From: Acanthochromis polyacanthus
Lineage: Eukaryota > Chordata > Actinopteri > Pomacentridae
Length of the DNA: 64,000 bases
NCBI RefSeq assembly: GCF_021347895.1
Contig: NC_067121.1
Coordinates: 12,721,962 to 12,785,961, forward strand
Direction of reading: 5' to 3'
Every line of letters begins with the position of its first letter. Position 1 is the first letter of the stretch. Below the pieces are notes generated by a model. The model saw only the letters and a program-made list of their open reading frames with translations. It was not told the DNA's origin and searched no databases. This document shows, in pieces, positions 34,081 through 45,079 of this stretch. The position numbers and the translations under genes are program-made.

Positions 34081-35093
34081 TGGGAGAAACTTACAGTCTT
34101 ACAGTTTAAATTCCTAGACAAAATATGCAAAAATGATCTAATACTCATACAGATTTTTTTGCAATTTTCAATCAAAAGCATTTTTGTTTTCACACTCCCT
34201 AACCCTCCAGTTATCCTTGGGGTCCATTTCACCCCATTCAATGTTTAACATTCAAAAAGTAATACTTCTTTTTTGCTTCATATTTCATGACTTTTCTCAA
34301 TTTGATGGTGACAACTGATTAAGCATAAAATCACATTTTTTCCAATGTGCTGAACACATATTGTACACATTGGTGTTATTCTGAGGTCAATTTGACCCCA
34401 AGTTGTTTTAGCTGCTTAAAAGTTGTCTGTTTGTGGCGTAACATCCCTACACCTGCAGGTGTGGAGTTGATACTTTTGAGTTGATACATAACAGGAGGGT
34501 GGGGAAAACGACTACTCCCACGAGAATTTTGATACTTCTTGTGGTGTGGGCATCTGGAAAACAACTTGACTTGTGAACTGCCAAAATAAGGAAGCCAATG
34601 TAGGCTTGTGAGTTGATCACATCCAAGTCTTTTCAACTACACATGCCTCCCCTCCAAACTATCATTTCAAGTACAATATTTCAACTGATAGTTATATGAA
34701 GAGCTTAAATAATGACTGACTTCAACATGGCTGACTGTATCTGTGGGACACGCTCTTAGCGGCACGACTACCTTGTTGAAATGAGTAGAAGGACCATAAT
34801 TTTCCATTTTTGGTGCTAATGTGAAGAGCCAGAGTGGGAAGCAATATTCTCATGAATACTTTCCCACACCATGGGCATGAAAGTGTGCGTATGTGACCTA
34901 CTGTAAGCACACCTGCCAAAGTAGAACTGATATTTACCGCGCTGGGAAGAGCGTGGTATTCCCACAAGGAAATTGGTAGCTCATGCAAAGTAAGGGATGA
35001 GCAAACAAGAGCTTGCATGGCAGTCCTCTATCCAAATAATTCCTCATTGTGCTCTGTGTATACTGCAATCTGCATGCTCTCTCTCACTTGAAA

Positions 35094-35464
35094 ATGTTCT
35101 CTGGGAAAAGATTTACTGTCACTGATGTTTTGGACCAGCTCTTTGACAGTTACAGAGGAGAATGTGTCTGAGATAGAGGATTGTGTTGAGGAGGACCCTG
35201 ATTTTGAGGTATTCTCATCTGATGAGAATTGAGTGAAATGAGTGTTGACCCTCCTTTTGTCTCTCAACCACCAGCAGACAAGATCCCCTCCAAAAGTGGA
35301 AAGACAATATGAAGAGTTCATTTGCAAAAACAGATAACTCCGTTTTGATAAATTGTCCGAAAACCTTATATTTTATTGTTTACTTGAGATAATATCAATC
35401 AAACTGAAGATTTGACTCAGTAGAAAAATACATGACAAAATGTAGAATAAATATATTATTAGTG

Positions 35465-35495
<31 letters not shown>

Positions 35496-35960
35496 CTAAA
35501 GTAAACAATAAAAAATTAGTTTTCTGAAAATTTATAAAATGGAGTTACCTGTTTTTGCAAATGAACTCTTCATATGGTCCCATTACCCACTTCAACAGCA
35601 AGATAGATTTAGTGCTACTAATATTATCAAAACGGTTCAAGGCCCTACCAGATATGCAATCAGCCATGTTCAGGACATCAAGTCATCATTCGAGTTGAAA
35701 ATATTTTACTTGGAATCGCAAATTTGGCGGGGAAGCAGGTGTATGGGTACAATTGGAAAGACTTGGATGTAGTTGACATGGAAGCCTACATTGTGCTTGC
35801 TCGTTTTGGCAGGCATTTACAAATCAAAGGGTGAAGCAACAGCCGCCTTTGGAACACTGAGCCTGGAAGGGCAATGTTTCCAGCCACCATGTCTCTGAAG
35901 GCATTCCAAGTTTTATCCCATGCCATACTCTTTGATGACAAATAAATATGTGTGAGGAAA
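35094..35960 (+). pseudogene. piggyBac (PGBD4-like) transposase remnant
   Basis: The N-terminus starts MFSGKRFTVTDVLDQLFDSY and, after a frame break, continues as an acidic SEIEDCVEEDPDFE stretch, as in piggyBac transposases. After the inserted MITE the coding sequence resumes (NIIKTVQGPTRYAISHV, DIKSSFEL). In shifting frames it then gives pieces equivalent to the NLAGKQVYGYNWKDLDVVDM and ATMSLKAFQVLSHAILFDDK blocks of the catalytic domain. At least three frameshifts and stops are visible and the DDD catalytic core is not complete. Non-functional. Confidence 0.72.
35310..35572. mobile_element. 263 bp palindromic MITE inside the piggyBac remnant
   Basis: TA on both sides (35308-35309, 35573-35574). 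Ends TGAAGAGTTCATTTGCAAAA and the inverse are matched over about 70 bp with small differences. An ATT microsatellite (about 35470-35495) lies near the centre. It interrupts the piggyBac coding region between the acidic N-terminus and the next domain. Confidence 0.88.
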
Positions 35961-36410
35961 GGGAGGGTCACCAACATCAATTAATATGGTTCATTCTATG
36001 AAAGTGATGAATGTGCACCCCAAATTAGAAAAGATTTGGATGAAAGATTTCCAAGATACACTAACTCTAAAACTGAACTTTTGGCCTGATGTTAGTGATA
36101 CAGGAAAGACCATATCATCACCAAAACCAATAGGGTTCATACTCTTGTGGTCATTAATTTTGTCAGTACATTTGAGAAAATTTGCATGACAACTTTTCAA
36201 GATACAATACTTCTAATTTAAAAGTTTGACCTGATGGTGGTGCTAGAGGACAGGTCAACCCACTGATTGGTTTCATTATCAATGGGGTTATTTATGTATT
36301 CAACAAATAAACAAAATGCCTGACACAAAAACTTGGTAAACAATTTTATGTAAATAATTTTCTGGAGGCAAATATCCTTGGGGTCAGATTTACCCTAAGG
36401 TAAATTTTGG

Positions 36411-37440
36411 GCGTCTATCATTTCTTGTTGCCTTGTAGTCAGTCTATGTAAGTTACTAAATCTAAACACTATTTTGTTATCTATTATTAACAATAATATA
36501 ATGTCATTTGACTTTTTTCTGTACTTCTTTTTGTTTTTTGCTTCACATCCATTAGTACTATGTATAGAATTATGTTGGCTCTACTGGTTCAGTTTCAGGA
36601 AGGATTTACATGAATTACCACAAAGGTACATGATATCTACCACAAAGGCTACAAAAACCTTACATGAACTTATAGGAGCTATATACTTAGATTTTACTCT
36701 TTCAAAACTACTGCAAAGAAAAAAATCATAACATCACACTCACTTATTAACTAAATCAAAGCCTGCCAATCCTCAATTTGTCACATTAGACTCCTTTCGT
36801 TGGCTTCAGTCAAAGCTTACATATAGATTATCCATAGTAGGTTAGCATGTATGTTGAGTTTTAAAGGCAGAGTTTTCAGTATCACAAAAGTGGCTTTTTT
36901 TAACCTGCTAGATCACCATGGCAGCTTGTGCTTTGGAGCATACCTGTTCCAAAACAGGTTATAATCAGAGTTTTAGATTTAAATCAGCAGTATGTAGTGT
37001 CTCCTTTTCACAACATCATTTTCTGAGGAGTCTCTATGAGTGATATAAATTTTCAGCTGAGCGAATATGTTACATTGCAAACTTGGTGATCTGCACATTA
37101 CTGATCCCACTGAAGAAATCCCTGCAGTTACAGTCTTGCACACTATAAGCATGCATTGGTGGGGAGCCTGTAATGTATTCAGCTGGTAATGCAGAAAGTG
37201 CATAAATATGATTTTATCTTTCATCCTGATTTGCTGTCAAGACCATTTACACCGCTGGCACTGCATCTGATAGAACACAGATAAGAAAACAAATCATTCC
37301 ATTGGTATTAATCACAGAGAACAATCTAAAATTAAAGTGATATCCAGCGTTATGTGGATGGTGATAGTGATAGAGCTAAATGCACTTCAATAACAATATC
37401 ATGTTTGAATATATGAAGGTTAAAGTTTAACAGCTCAAAC
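36411..37440. other. Unassigned, A/T-rich; possible old repeat near 36.9 kb
   Basis: No supported gene. 36895-36990 (AACCTGCTAGATCACCATGG and following) resembles widespread fish repeats, but I could not define borders. Confidence 0.3.
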
Positions 37441-37990
37441 GTGCAGTTGTCACATTAGAAATAAGCAGTTGCAGTGATTCTACAGTTCTACAATTAAGTT
37501 GATCACATGCTTTTATCCAAAGCAACTTAAATCAGAGTAGATGCATCATAAGCAAGGATCTAGTCAGGAGAAAAAACCATGGATAAGTACCAGGTTATTC
37601 GATTTTTTATTTATTTATTTTTTGGTTTTTGCAGTCAAGTGCAAAGGTGTTCAGTGAAGAGCTGGGTCCTCAGTCTTTTCTTAGAGACTGAGAGGGACTG
37701 CAGATTGAAAAGAGTTTTATAACTGGTTCCACCACCAGGAAAACGCAGAGGAGATAAGGAGGCCCCTATGTTGTGGTGGTAATATCCAACACGGTCTCAC
37801 GGGGATTCGTGAAACTGTCACGTCAGTTTTTGTTTCGGTTTCGTGCGCACCTGGCCGAGTGTAAAGAGTGAAAGGGAGTGTAGACCTGAAAGAGAGAATT
37901 CAAGTAGGAAGGAGCTGTTTTCATTGTAGTTTTGTTGGCAAGTGTTAAAGTGGATTGGTAAAATCAATATATTAACAAATTTAACAGTTT
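37440..37990 (+). mobile_element. Fish interspersed repeat interrupted by a TIR fragment
   Basis: Includes 'cacatgcttttatccaaagcaactta', the inverse of the CTTTGGATAAAAGCGTCTG motif common at fish repeat tails. It then has a recognisable 'gtgcaaaggtgttcagtgaagagctgggt' block and a 'gtgtagacctgaaagagagaattcaagta' block. The two blocks are separated by the fragment at 37787-37850. The LINE or SINE family was not identified. Confidence 0.45.
37787..37850 (+). mobile_element. One-ended fragment of the mosaic TIR element
   Basis: 64 bp beginning CAACACGGTCTCACGGGG and ending TTTCGTGCGCAC correspond to the outer TIR of the elements at 9131 and 44082. The rest of the element and any target duplication are absent. 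Confidence 0.8.
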
Positions 37991-38519
37991 TCTACCAGCA
38001 TTCCTGTCTTGAATCATTTGCAGTAGCTGTGCTTTTTAACGTTATACATTTTCATATTCCTAGTTGCTTTCCATTATAACTATCTGTTGACTGAAGTAGA
38101 CGGGACACCATCAGTTAATTTTTTTGTGGAAGAAGAGTCAGATGACTCATTAAATGCCCCCTTTTATGTTAACATGCACGGTGTAAATCTAAAGGAGAAA
38201 GCCTGAGTTAACAAAAAATGATAACCATCTTTGTGATATCTGTTATCTGACTGAAAACTTAGTTTTCGTGAAGCTAATTTACACAAAAAATCCTGAATAT
38301 CTCAAACTTGCTTCATAGTACAGCCCTAAGCTTGCTAATTCTCTTCAAGACTGACAAATGATATGTATTTTATTACATGCAGCAACTCAAGAAAATTCTT
38401 GTTAGTTGCTGTCTTAAGGATGTTCAGAGTACTTTGCGTTATGTTCCATATTGCAAGTGAACAGGAGTTGCAGTTAAAGTGCCCTAGACCTTCCTAACAC
38501 AATAACACATCAAGTTGTC

Positions 38520-41440
38520 TCAGGTGATTCTGAAAATGGACTACTGTTGGTCGAAGAAGGAGGGGAGGAAGGTGTGGTCGTAGGAAGAGAGAAGAGGAAC
38601 ACCAAGAGTCTAGGACTGAGAGTAGGGACTTTGAATGTTGGAACTATGACAGAAAAAGGTAGAGAGCTGGTTGACATGATGCAGAGGAGGAAGGTAGACA
38701 TACTGTGTGTCCAGGAGACCAGATGGAAAGGTAGTAAAGCTAGAAGTTTAGGAGCAGGGTTCAAGTTGTTCTATCATGGTGAAGATAGGAAGAGAAATGG
38801 AGTAGGAGTTATCCTGAAGGAGGAGTTTGTTAGGAATGTGCTGGAGGTAAAAAGAGTGTCAGATCGAGTGATGAGACTTAAGGTAGAAATTGAAGGTGTG
38901 ATGTTCAATGTTGTTAGTGGGTATGCTCCACAGGTAGGATGTGAGCTGGAGGAGAAGGAGAAATTCTGGTTGGACCTTTATGAAGTGATGCAGAGCACCC
39001 CTAGAAGTGAGAGAGTTGTCATTGACAGACTTCAATGGACATTTTGGTGCAGGAAACAGAGATGATGAGGAGGTCCTGGGCAGGTTTGGTGTCCAGGAGA
39101 GGAACGCAGAAGGACAGATGGTGGTTGACTTTGCAAAAAGGATAGAAATGGCTGTAGTGAATACTTTCTTCCAGAAGGCAGGAACATAGGGTGACCTATA
39201 AGAGTGGAGGTAGGAGCACACAGGTAGACTACATCTTGTGTAGATGGTGTAATCTGAAGAGATCAGTGACTGCAAAGTAGTGGTAGGTGAGAGTGTAGCC
39301 AGACAGCATAGGATGGTGGTGTGTAGGATGACCCTGGTGGTGAAGAAGATGAAGAGGGCAGAGCAGAGGACCAAATGGTGGAAGCTGAAAAAGGAAGAGT
39401 GTTGTATGACTTTCAGGAAAGAGTTGAGGCAGGCTTTGGATGGTCAGGAGGTGCTTCCAGATGACTGGACAACTACAGCAAATATGATCAGGGAGACAGG
39501 TCGGAGAGTACTTGGTGTGTCATCTGGAAGGAAAGGAGATAAGGAGACTTGGTGGTGGAATGAGGAGGTGCAGGAGTGGATCCAGAGAAAGAGGTTAGCT
39601 AAGAAGAAGGGGGACACTGAGAGGACTGAAGAGAGTAGACAGGAGTACAGGGAGATGCAGCGTAAGGTGAAAGTAGAGGTGCAAAGGCCAAACAAGGGGC
39701 TTATGATGACTTGTATGCTAGGTTGGACAGTAAGGAGGGAGAGACTGATCTGTACAGGTTGGCAAGGCAGAGAGACAGAGATGGGAAGGACGTGCAGCAG
39801 GTTAGGGTGATAAAGCATAAGGATGGAAGTGTGTTGACAGGTGCCAATAGTGTGATGGGAAGATGGAAAGAGTACTTTGAAGAGTTGATGAATGAGGAAA
39901 ATGAGAGAGAACGAAGAGTAGAAGAGGTGACTGTTGTGGACCAGGAAGTAGCAAAGATTAGTAAGGATGAAGTGAGGAGGGCATTGAAGAGGATGAAGAG
40001 TGGAAAGGCACTTGGTCCTGATGATATACCTGTGGAGGTATGGAAGTGTCTTGGAGAGGTCGCAGTAGAGTTTCTGACTGGGTTGTTCAACAGGATCTTG
40101 GATAGTGAGAAGATGCCCGAGGAATGGAGGAGAAGTGTCCTGGGGCCAATCTTTAAGAACAAGGGAGATGTGCAGAGTTGTGGCAACTACAGAGGAATAA
40201 AGCTGATGAGCCACACGATGAAGCTATGGGAAAGAGTAGTTGAAGCTAGACTAAGGGCAGAGGTGACATCTGTGAGCAGCAGTATGGTTTCATGCCAAGA
40301 AAGAGTACAACAGATGCAATATTTGCTTTGAGGATGTTGATAGAGAAATACAGAGAAGGTCAGAAGGAGCTGTATTGTGTCTTTGTAGATCTGGAGAAAG
40401 CTTATGACAGGGTGCCCAGAGATGAACTGTGGTTTTGTATGAGGAAGTCTGGAGTGGCAGAGAAGTATGTTAGAGTGGTGCAGACATGTATGAGGATTGT
40501 AAGACAGTGGTGAGGTGTGCTGTAGGTGTAACAGAGGAGTTCAAGGTGGAGGTGGGACTGCATCAGGGATCAGCTCTGAGCCCCTTCTTGTTTGCTATGG
40601 TGATGGACAGGATGACAGACAAGGTTAGACAGGAGTCTCCATGGACTATGATGTTTGCAGATGACATTGTGATCTCTAGTGAGAGCAGGGAACAGGTGGA
40701 GGAGAAGCTAGAGGCATGGAGGTTTGCCCTGGAAAGGAGAGGAATGAAGGTTAGCTGCAGCAAGACGGAGTATCTGTGTGTGAATGAGAGGGACCCAAGT
40801 GGAAGAGTGAGGTTACAGGGAGAAGAGATCAAGAAGGTGGAGGATTTTAAGTACTTAGGGTCAACAGTCCAGAGCAACGGAGAGTGTGGAAAAGAGGTGA
40901 AGAAGCGTGTACAGGCAGGCTGGAACGGCTGGAGAAAAGTGTCAGGTGTGATGTGTGATAGAAGAGTTTCAGCTAAAATGACAGGAAAGGTTTACAAAAC
41001 TGTGGTGAGACCAGCCATGTTGTCTGGTCTGGAGACAGTGTCCCTGAGGAAAAGACAGGAGGCAGAGCTGGAGGTAGCAGAACTGAAGATGCTGAGGTTC
41101 TCTTTGGGAGTGACCAGGATGGATAGGATCAGGAATGAGTACATCAGAGGGACAGCACATGTTAGAGGCTTTGGAGATAAAGTCAGAGAGGCCAGACTGA
41201 GATGGTTCGGACATGTCCGGAGGAGAGAGAGTGAATATATTGGTAGAAGGATGCTGAGTTTCCCACTGCCAGGCAGGAGGCCTAGAGGAAGACCAAAGAG
41301 GAGGTTTATGGATGTGGTTAAAGAGGACATGAAGGTAGTTGGTATGAGAGAAGAAGATGCAGCAGACAGGGTTAGATGGAGGCAATTGATTCGCTGTGGC
41401 GACCCCTGAAGGGAAAAGCCGAAAGGAAAAGAAGAAGATA
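38520..41440 (+). mobile_element. RTE-type LINE, nearly full length, decayed
   Basis: Endonuclease plus reverse transcriptase in one original frame (38547-41409), a very short 3' UTR and an end 'gaaaagccgaaaggaaaagaagaag', a tandem-like tail typical of RTE-group LINEs in fish. About 2.9 kb. No target duplication was identified. Confidence 0.82.
38547..41409 (+). pseudogene. RTE-type endonuclease/reverse transcriptase, several frameshifts
   Basis: Endonuclease domain: LRVGTLNVGTMTEKGRELVD, VDILCVQETRWKG, GVGVILKEEF and VVSGYAPQVG (38.6-39.0 kb). Reverse transcriptase: KSGKALGPDDIPVEVWK and NYRGIKLMS at 40.0-40.2 kb; FVDLEKAYDRVPR at 40.38 kb; GLHQGSALSPFLFA at 40.55 kb; the catalytic FADD in MMFADDIVIS at about 40.65 kb; FKYLGSTVQ at 40.85 kb. 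The C-terminus reads RLRWFGHVRRRE…RWRQLIRCGDP. The frame changes near 39.06, 39.2, 39.75, 40.3 and 40.5 kb, so the protein cannot be made. Confidence 0.85.
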
Positions 41441-41499
41441 ATAGAAAGACCTGTCCACCAGAATGACTAGAGTAAGACAGTTGCTGTGCAGCATTTATT

Positions 41500-42705
41500 G
41501 AATGTGTTTAATCACACATTTCTCAGTTCCCTAATTTCTGGCACACCGGTAAACTGATTCACACTCCACCCCGGTAGGTGGCAGTAAATGCACCTTAAGT
41601 TTGTTTGCCAACTGCGGAGAAGATGCACTGGATGCACTGAATGATGTCAGCACACAAGAAAGTTTGGTGAACAGTGGAGGAAGATGAGACCGCATTGAGC
41701 TTGTTGGGCAAAAAGTTTTCTTTTAAAAAACTTCCCAATTGCAGCTTGGATAAAAGCGTGATTGTGATGTAGTATCTGATCTGTGTATTAGTTAATAAGT
41801 CAGTAGAATGGAATCTGTTTTGCCTGTTCTAGTATCTGATAGGAGTCCTGAAATGAGTTGTGTGTCATAATGCAATCTGACCACATGTGTTACTAAGTTT
41901 ACCAATTTCACTGGTGTGTTTTTCAGTTTGGCAAGAGATGGCCTGTGGCTCTTTGGAAAACAGAGCTGAGGAGCTCTATTTGACTAGATGGGCTTGTTTT
42001 TGAGTAGGGGTCTTCAAACATGACCCAGATGTTGAAATCCTGTCCTTTACCAGAAGGTATAAAAGCAGCCTGACTTCTTTGTTCTGGGTGAAATTCGTAT
42101 TGGCTTTTGAATCCTCCATCAGGCAAACCATGGGGCCTGATTAATGCTGTTCTTTTTATTATAAAATTATATTATATTAAAGCAACGGTGTTACCGGACA
42201 TTTTATTCAACATCTGCATGTCTGAGAAACCACGACAGTAACAAACAGTTTTCTGATCACTGCAGTACTTCTCGTCTCTACGGTATCACTTCACTACAAA
42301 ACATGTTGCTGTTGGCACCAGGGCTAATGTTATCTATGACAGTCCTGGTACAGTCAAATGGTGTAACCATCCCCAAACAGACCACTTTTCAAGACATTGA
42401 AAGTGTTTAAATTTACCCCCAAAAAATTAAAATGCTGAATTTAATGGCGATAATGACTTTTAGTTTGCAGTAATATGTGAATGTAATAGATGAAAAATGC
42501 ACAGATAAAAACAAATGAAACATGGATTTTTGTTGTTTAAGTATATGTCTATTCACTGATTCAATCATCAACCAATATTTATTTGAGTTGAAAAACTTTG
42601 CTTATTATGTCAAATATTGCTATTTGACAAAATAATCATGATTAATTAATTACAAAGGTTCCAATTAATTAGATACTTTTTTTTATTTGCATCCCATCAC
42701 TAATA
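41500..42705 (+). mobile_element. hAT element remnant with empty MITE site
   Basis: The left part is the uninterrupted paralogue of 32996-34080 (CTCAGTTCCCTAATTTCTGG, ACACCGGTAA). The right part ends in 'gattaattaattacaaaggttccaattaatt…gcatcccatcac', the likely other terminus. The start of a BED-type transposase exon is suggested near 41690-41765. Between 41.8 and 42.5 kb I see no coding remnant. Confidence 0.55.
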
Positions 42706-42719
42706 TTTATCTTACGTGG

Positions 42720-43156
42720 TTAATGTGGTTTTTGCTTCTGAAACTCAATGCACAGCATCTGCACATCAGGGCTGTAAGACGTCACCTTCATCTTCACACA
42801 GAATTGTGAGTAATGTCTGTGTTTAATGCAGTTCATGTCAGAAAAGGGCTGCTCATATGCATATATGGATTCGAATATCAGCAAGACTCCAAATGAATTC
42901 TCGCGCGCCAGCGTGTCGCACAATAGCAATTGTGATGCATATATTGACCAATAAAAAATTTATACGTATTATTTTGATGTTAAAAGATCACCATAATCTT
43001 TGAATTTAGAATTACATTTTAAAAACTAATGAGCTAAAAATATAATTAATTTGAATTAAATACTCATTGTTTATTTTCCAAAGCTACAGGGAGTCACAAT
43101 AGAGGGACAAAAGAACCGCATGCAGCTCCAGAGCCACAGGTTGCTGACCCCTGCCC
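42720..43156 (-). mobile_element. hAT remnant with C-terminal transposase piece
   Basis: The minus-strand frame 42720-42929 contains SIYAYEQPFSDMNCIKHRHY, which matches the style of the conserved C-terminal dimerisation block of ZBED5/GTF2IRD2-like hAT transposases (YxCExxFSxMNxIKxKxR). At the right edge, GGTTGCTGACCCCTGCCC is the inverse of a CAGGGGTCxGCAACC hAT terminus. Most of the transposase is deleted. Confidence 0.6.
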
Positions 43157-43600
43157 TACCTGATGCACTGATGAGCTGGAAGAATCACGTTTTTTTTTTT
43201 TTAATTTTCATTTTTATGGTGTTTATATTGTTGATAGATCCCAAAACAAAGGTAATCCAGTCACGTTCATTAGCCCATTTGACTGCTTTGGAGGGCAGTG
43301 CTGAATAAGCTAGCTGCTATCCAATTATGATCCCAGGTCTTCAAGTATCAGCAAGGAATTCTGGCTTCAGTGCTGCCCTGACTGACACGATGTTGCTTCT
43401 AAGCTGGGTTGGGAAGCTGAGAGGCTCAGCAGGCCATCTTCTGATTTGCTGATTCCACTCTGGAAAAGAAAATGAAGAGACATAGAGTAGGGTAGTAAGG
43501 TTGACATCCGTCAGAGGCCTAGGATTCCCAGTGTATAGTTGTTTTTAATTGTAAATATCTACTAAAGACGTAGTTGGATTAGGTTAATTTTGTCGTTATT
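43157..43600. other. Unassigned stretch
   Basis: A T-run at 43190-43204; no gene or repeat border recognised. Confidence 0.35.
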
Positions 43601-43606
43601 ACTATA

Positions 43607-43955
43607 CGATAGTGTTGCTTATTTAAACCGACAATTCAGAAAAGTTGTATTACCTTGCTGACGTGTTTCAGCCTCTATGAAACACGTGTTACGTGTCCGG
43701 TGCACCATGAACCGGAACGAGGGGGCCTACATCCTCTTGCATACCTGGGACACCATCCTCCTGAGACCACTGGACGGCGGGAGGTGTGGTCGATTTGACA
43801 GATTCTGACAGATCTGTCAAACCGACCACGTGATAAAAAGGACACGTCACCAAACATCAGATGACGCTCTGAAGAAGACAGCAGAGGCTGTCGAAACATG
43901 TCAGCAAGGTAATACAACTTTTCTGAATTGTCAGTTTAAATAAGCAACACTATCG
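43607..43955. mobile_element. Penelope-like terminal structure, 63 bp inverted arms
   Basis: Arms at 43607-43670 and 43893-43955 (CGATAGTGTTGCTTATTTAA and its inverse) match with few differences over about 63 bp. The middle ends in a hammerhead-like core (next entry). CTGAAGA…GAAAC preceding a conserved terminus is known from Penelope-like retroelements, and these elements often end in inverted partial copies. The reverse transcriptase is absent. The motif CTACTAAAGAC occurs at both outer sides (about 43558 and 43958) and could be a duplicated target. Confidence 0.6.
43866..43905 (+). ncRNA. Hammerhead ribozyme-like motif (type I, minimal)
   Basis: The core CTGAAGA (43869-43875) fits CUGANGA. 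Stem II is GACAGC (43877-43882) paired with GCTGTC (43887-43892) around an AGAG loop, followed by GAAA (43893-43896). The following C, AT loop, G and U can form a two-base stem III, with GUC cleavage after 43902. GCT (43866-43868) can pair with AGC (43903-43905) as a short stem I. Such short-stem-III forms are known in Penelope-like elements and tend to act as dimers. The left arm carries only a degenerate inverse copy. Confidence 0.6.
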
Positions 43956-44081
43956 CCTACTAAAGACATTTTTTTTTTATCATACTTGACTCTAAGAGGT
44001 TAGCTCTGTCACCTTTTAGCTGCAAGGTGACAGAGCTAACCAGCTAGCCAGTCAGTCACATCACTTTCATGTATATACAGG

Positions 44082-44636
44082 CAGCCCGATCTCACGAGGA
44101 TTCGTGAAACTGTCACGTAAGTTTTAGTTTCGGTTTCGTGCGCACCAACACGATTTCGTCATGTTTTTCGTGCCGCTCACCACGAAATGCGCACCAATGT
44201 ATTTTAAACGGCGGACTTTTCGTGCCACTCAGAACGTATTTCAAAAGAATGTGTATATTATATTTTTAATGTAAAACCGTGGCGAATCCAATGCTATATT
44301 TTGCATGACATCGTTCCTAAACATAACCCTAACCATAACCATAACCATAACCATAACCTAACCATAAGCCGGTGGTACACTTACCAATTTGCATAGGAAT
44401 TTCAAGAATGTCCGGCGGCCGGCGGCCGCAAACGCAATCACACAAGCAGTATACGCCGATGGACAGCTTAGATCGTCATGAATCCGCCGGTATAAACCAC
44501 TTTCAGATGTGATTACCACAGCGAAAAACATTTCGTGGTGAGCGGCACGAAAAACATGACGAAATCGTGTTGGTGCGCACGAAACCGAAACTAAAACTTA
44601 CGTGACAGTTTCACGAATCCCCGTGAGACCGGGTTG
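44082..44636 (+). mobile_element. Mosaic TIR element, copy 2 (555 bp)
   Basis: Perfect 7 bp target duplication ATACAGG (44075-44081 and 44637-44643). TIRs of about 108 bp with ends CAGCCCGATCTCACGAGG and, inverted, CAACCCGGTCTCACGGGG. It has the same interior as copy 1: CCATAA/CCCTAA repeats at about 44320-44365, then the segment shared with the piggyBac MITE (about 44371-44521). The junction after the shared segment differs from copy 1 by a small deletion. It is inserted into the left end of a Tc1 fragment, whose ACAGGTGCATCTC terminus is restored when the element is removed. Confidence 0.9.
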
Positions 44637-45062
44637 ATACAGGTGCATCTCAATTAGAATATGATTCGAAATGTTCAACATTCTTCACCAGACACTGGTC
44701 AAAATGAAAACTATATATTCTAAACTTAAATTAAATAAACTTAAAAATTTCAATAATTTTTGTTTTAACTTTGAAAACGACTTACAGCTCATGAACACAG
44801 AGCCACAACCACGGGAAAGACTGCTGACTTGGCAGTTGTTCAAAGACAATCGCTTACATCCTCCACAAGGAGAGTAGGAAAGTATCTTGTGGAAAGGGCT
44901 GACTGTTCACAGAGTGCTGTATCAAAGCACATTAATCGAAAGTTAACTGGAATCAAAAAGTGTGGTAGGAAAATGTGCACATGTAAAATGGATGACTGCA
45001 GACTTGAGAGGATGGCCAGAATAGCAGACCTCATTCCCCACTCAATGCCATACTGTGAATAA
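44637..45062 (+). pseudogene. Tc1 fragment: left terminus and N-terminal transposase piece
   Basis: ATACAGGTGCATCTCAATTA is a Tc1 left terminus. About 150 bp later the frames give ERADCSQSAVSKHINRKLTG followed by KKCGRKMC, the helix-turn-helix portion of a fish Tc1 transposase, with frame breaks on both sides. The catalytic part is missing. Confidence 0.65.
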
Positions 45063-45079
45063 GCAACGGTTAGTTGGTA

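Larger units (their letters stand above)
34200..36410 (+). mobile_element. Degenerate piggyBac transposon
   Basis: The left part reads TAACCCTCCAGTTATCCTTG followed by GGGTCCATTTCACCCC, and a related ATATCCTTGGGGTCAGATTT lies at about 36370. Such GGGGTCAAATTTGACCCC-type subterminal repeats accompany piggyBac ends. The coding remnant is at 35094-35960 and a MITE at 35310-35572. The region 34640-35090 is the decayed 5' untranslated part. Confidence 0.65.

Noticed and set aside
34376..35327. Minus-strand frames in the piggyBac region (for example the one with PHHKKYQNSRGSS)
   Set aside because: The conserved transposase pieces are on the plus strand, so these frames are shadows of its untranslated and coding sequence.
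38510..41385. Minus-strand frames across the RTE LINE
   Set aside because: They are shadows of the A/G-rich LINE coding strand; all conserved motifs are on the plus strand.
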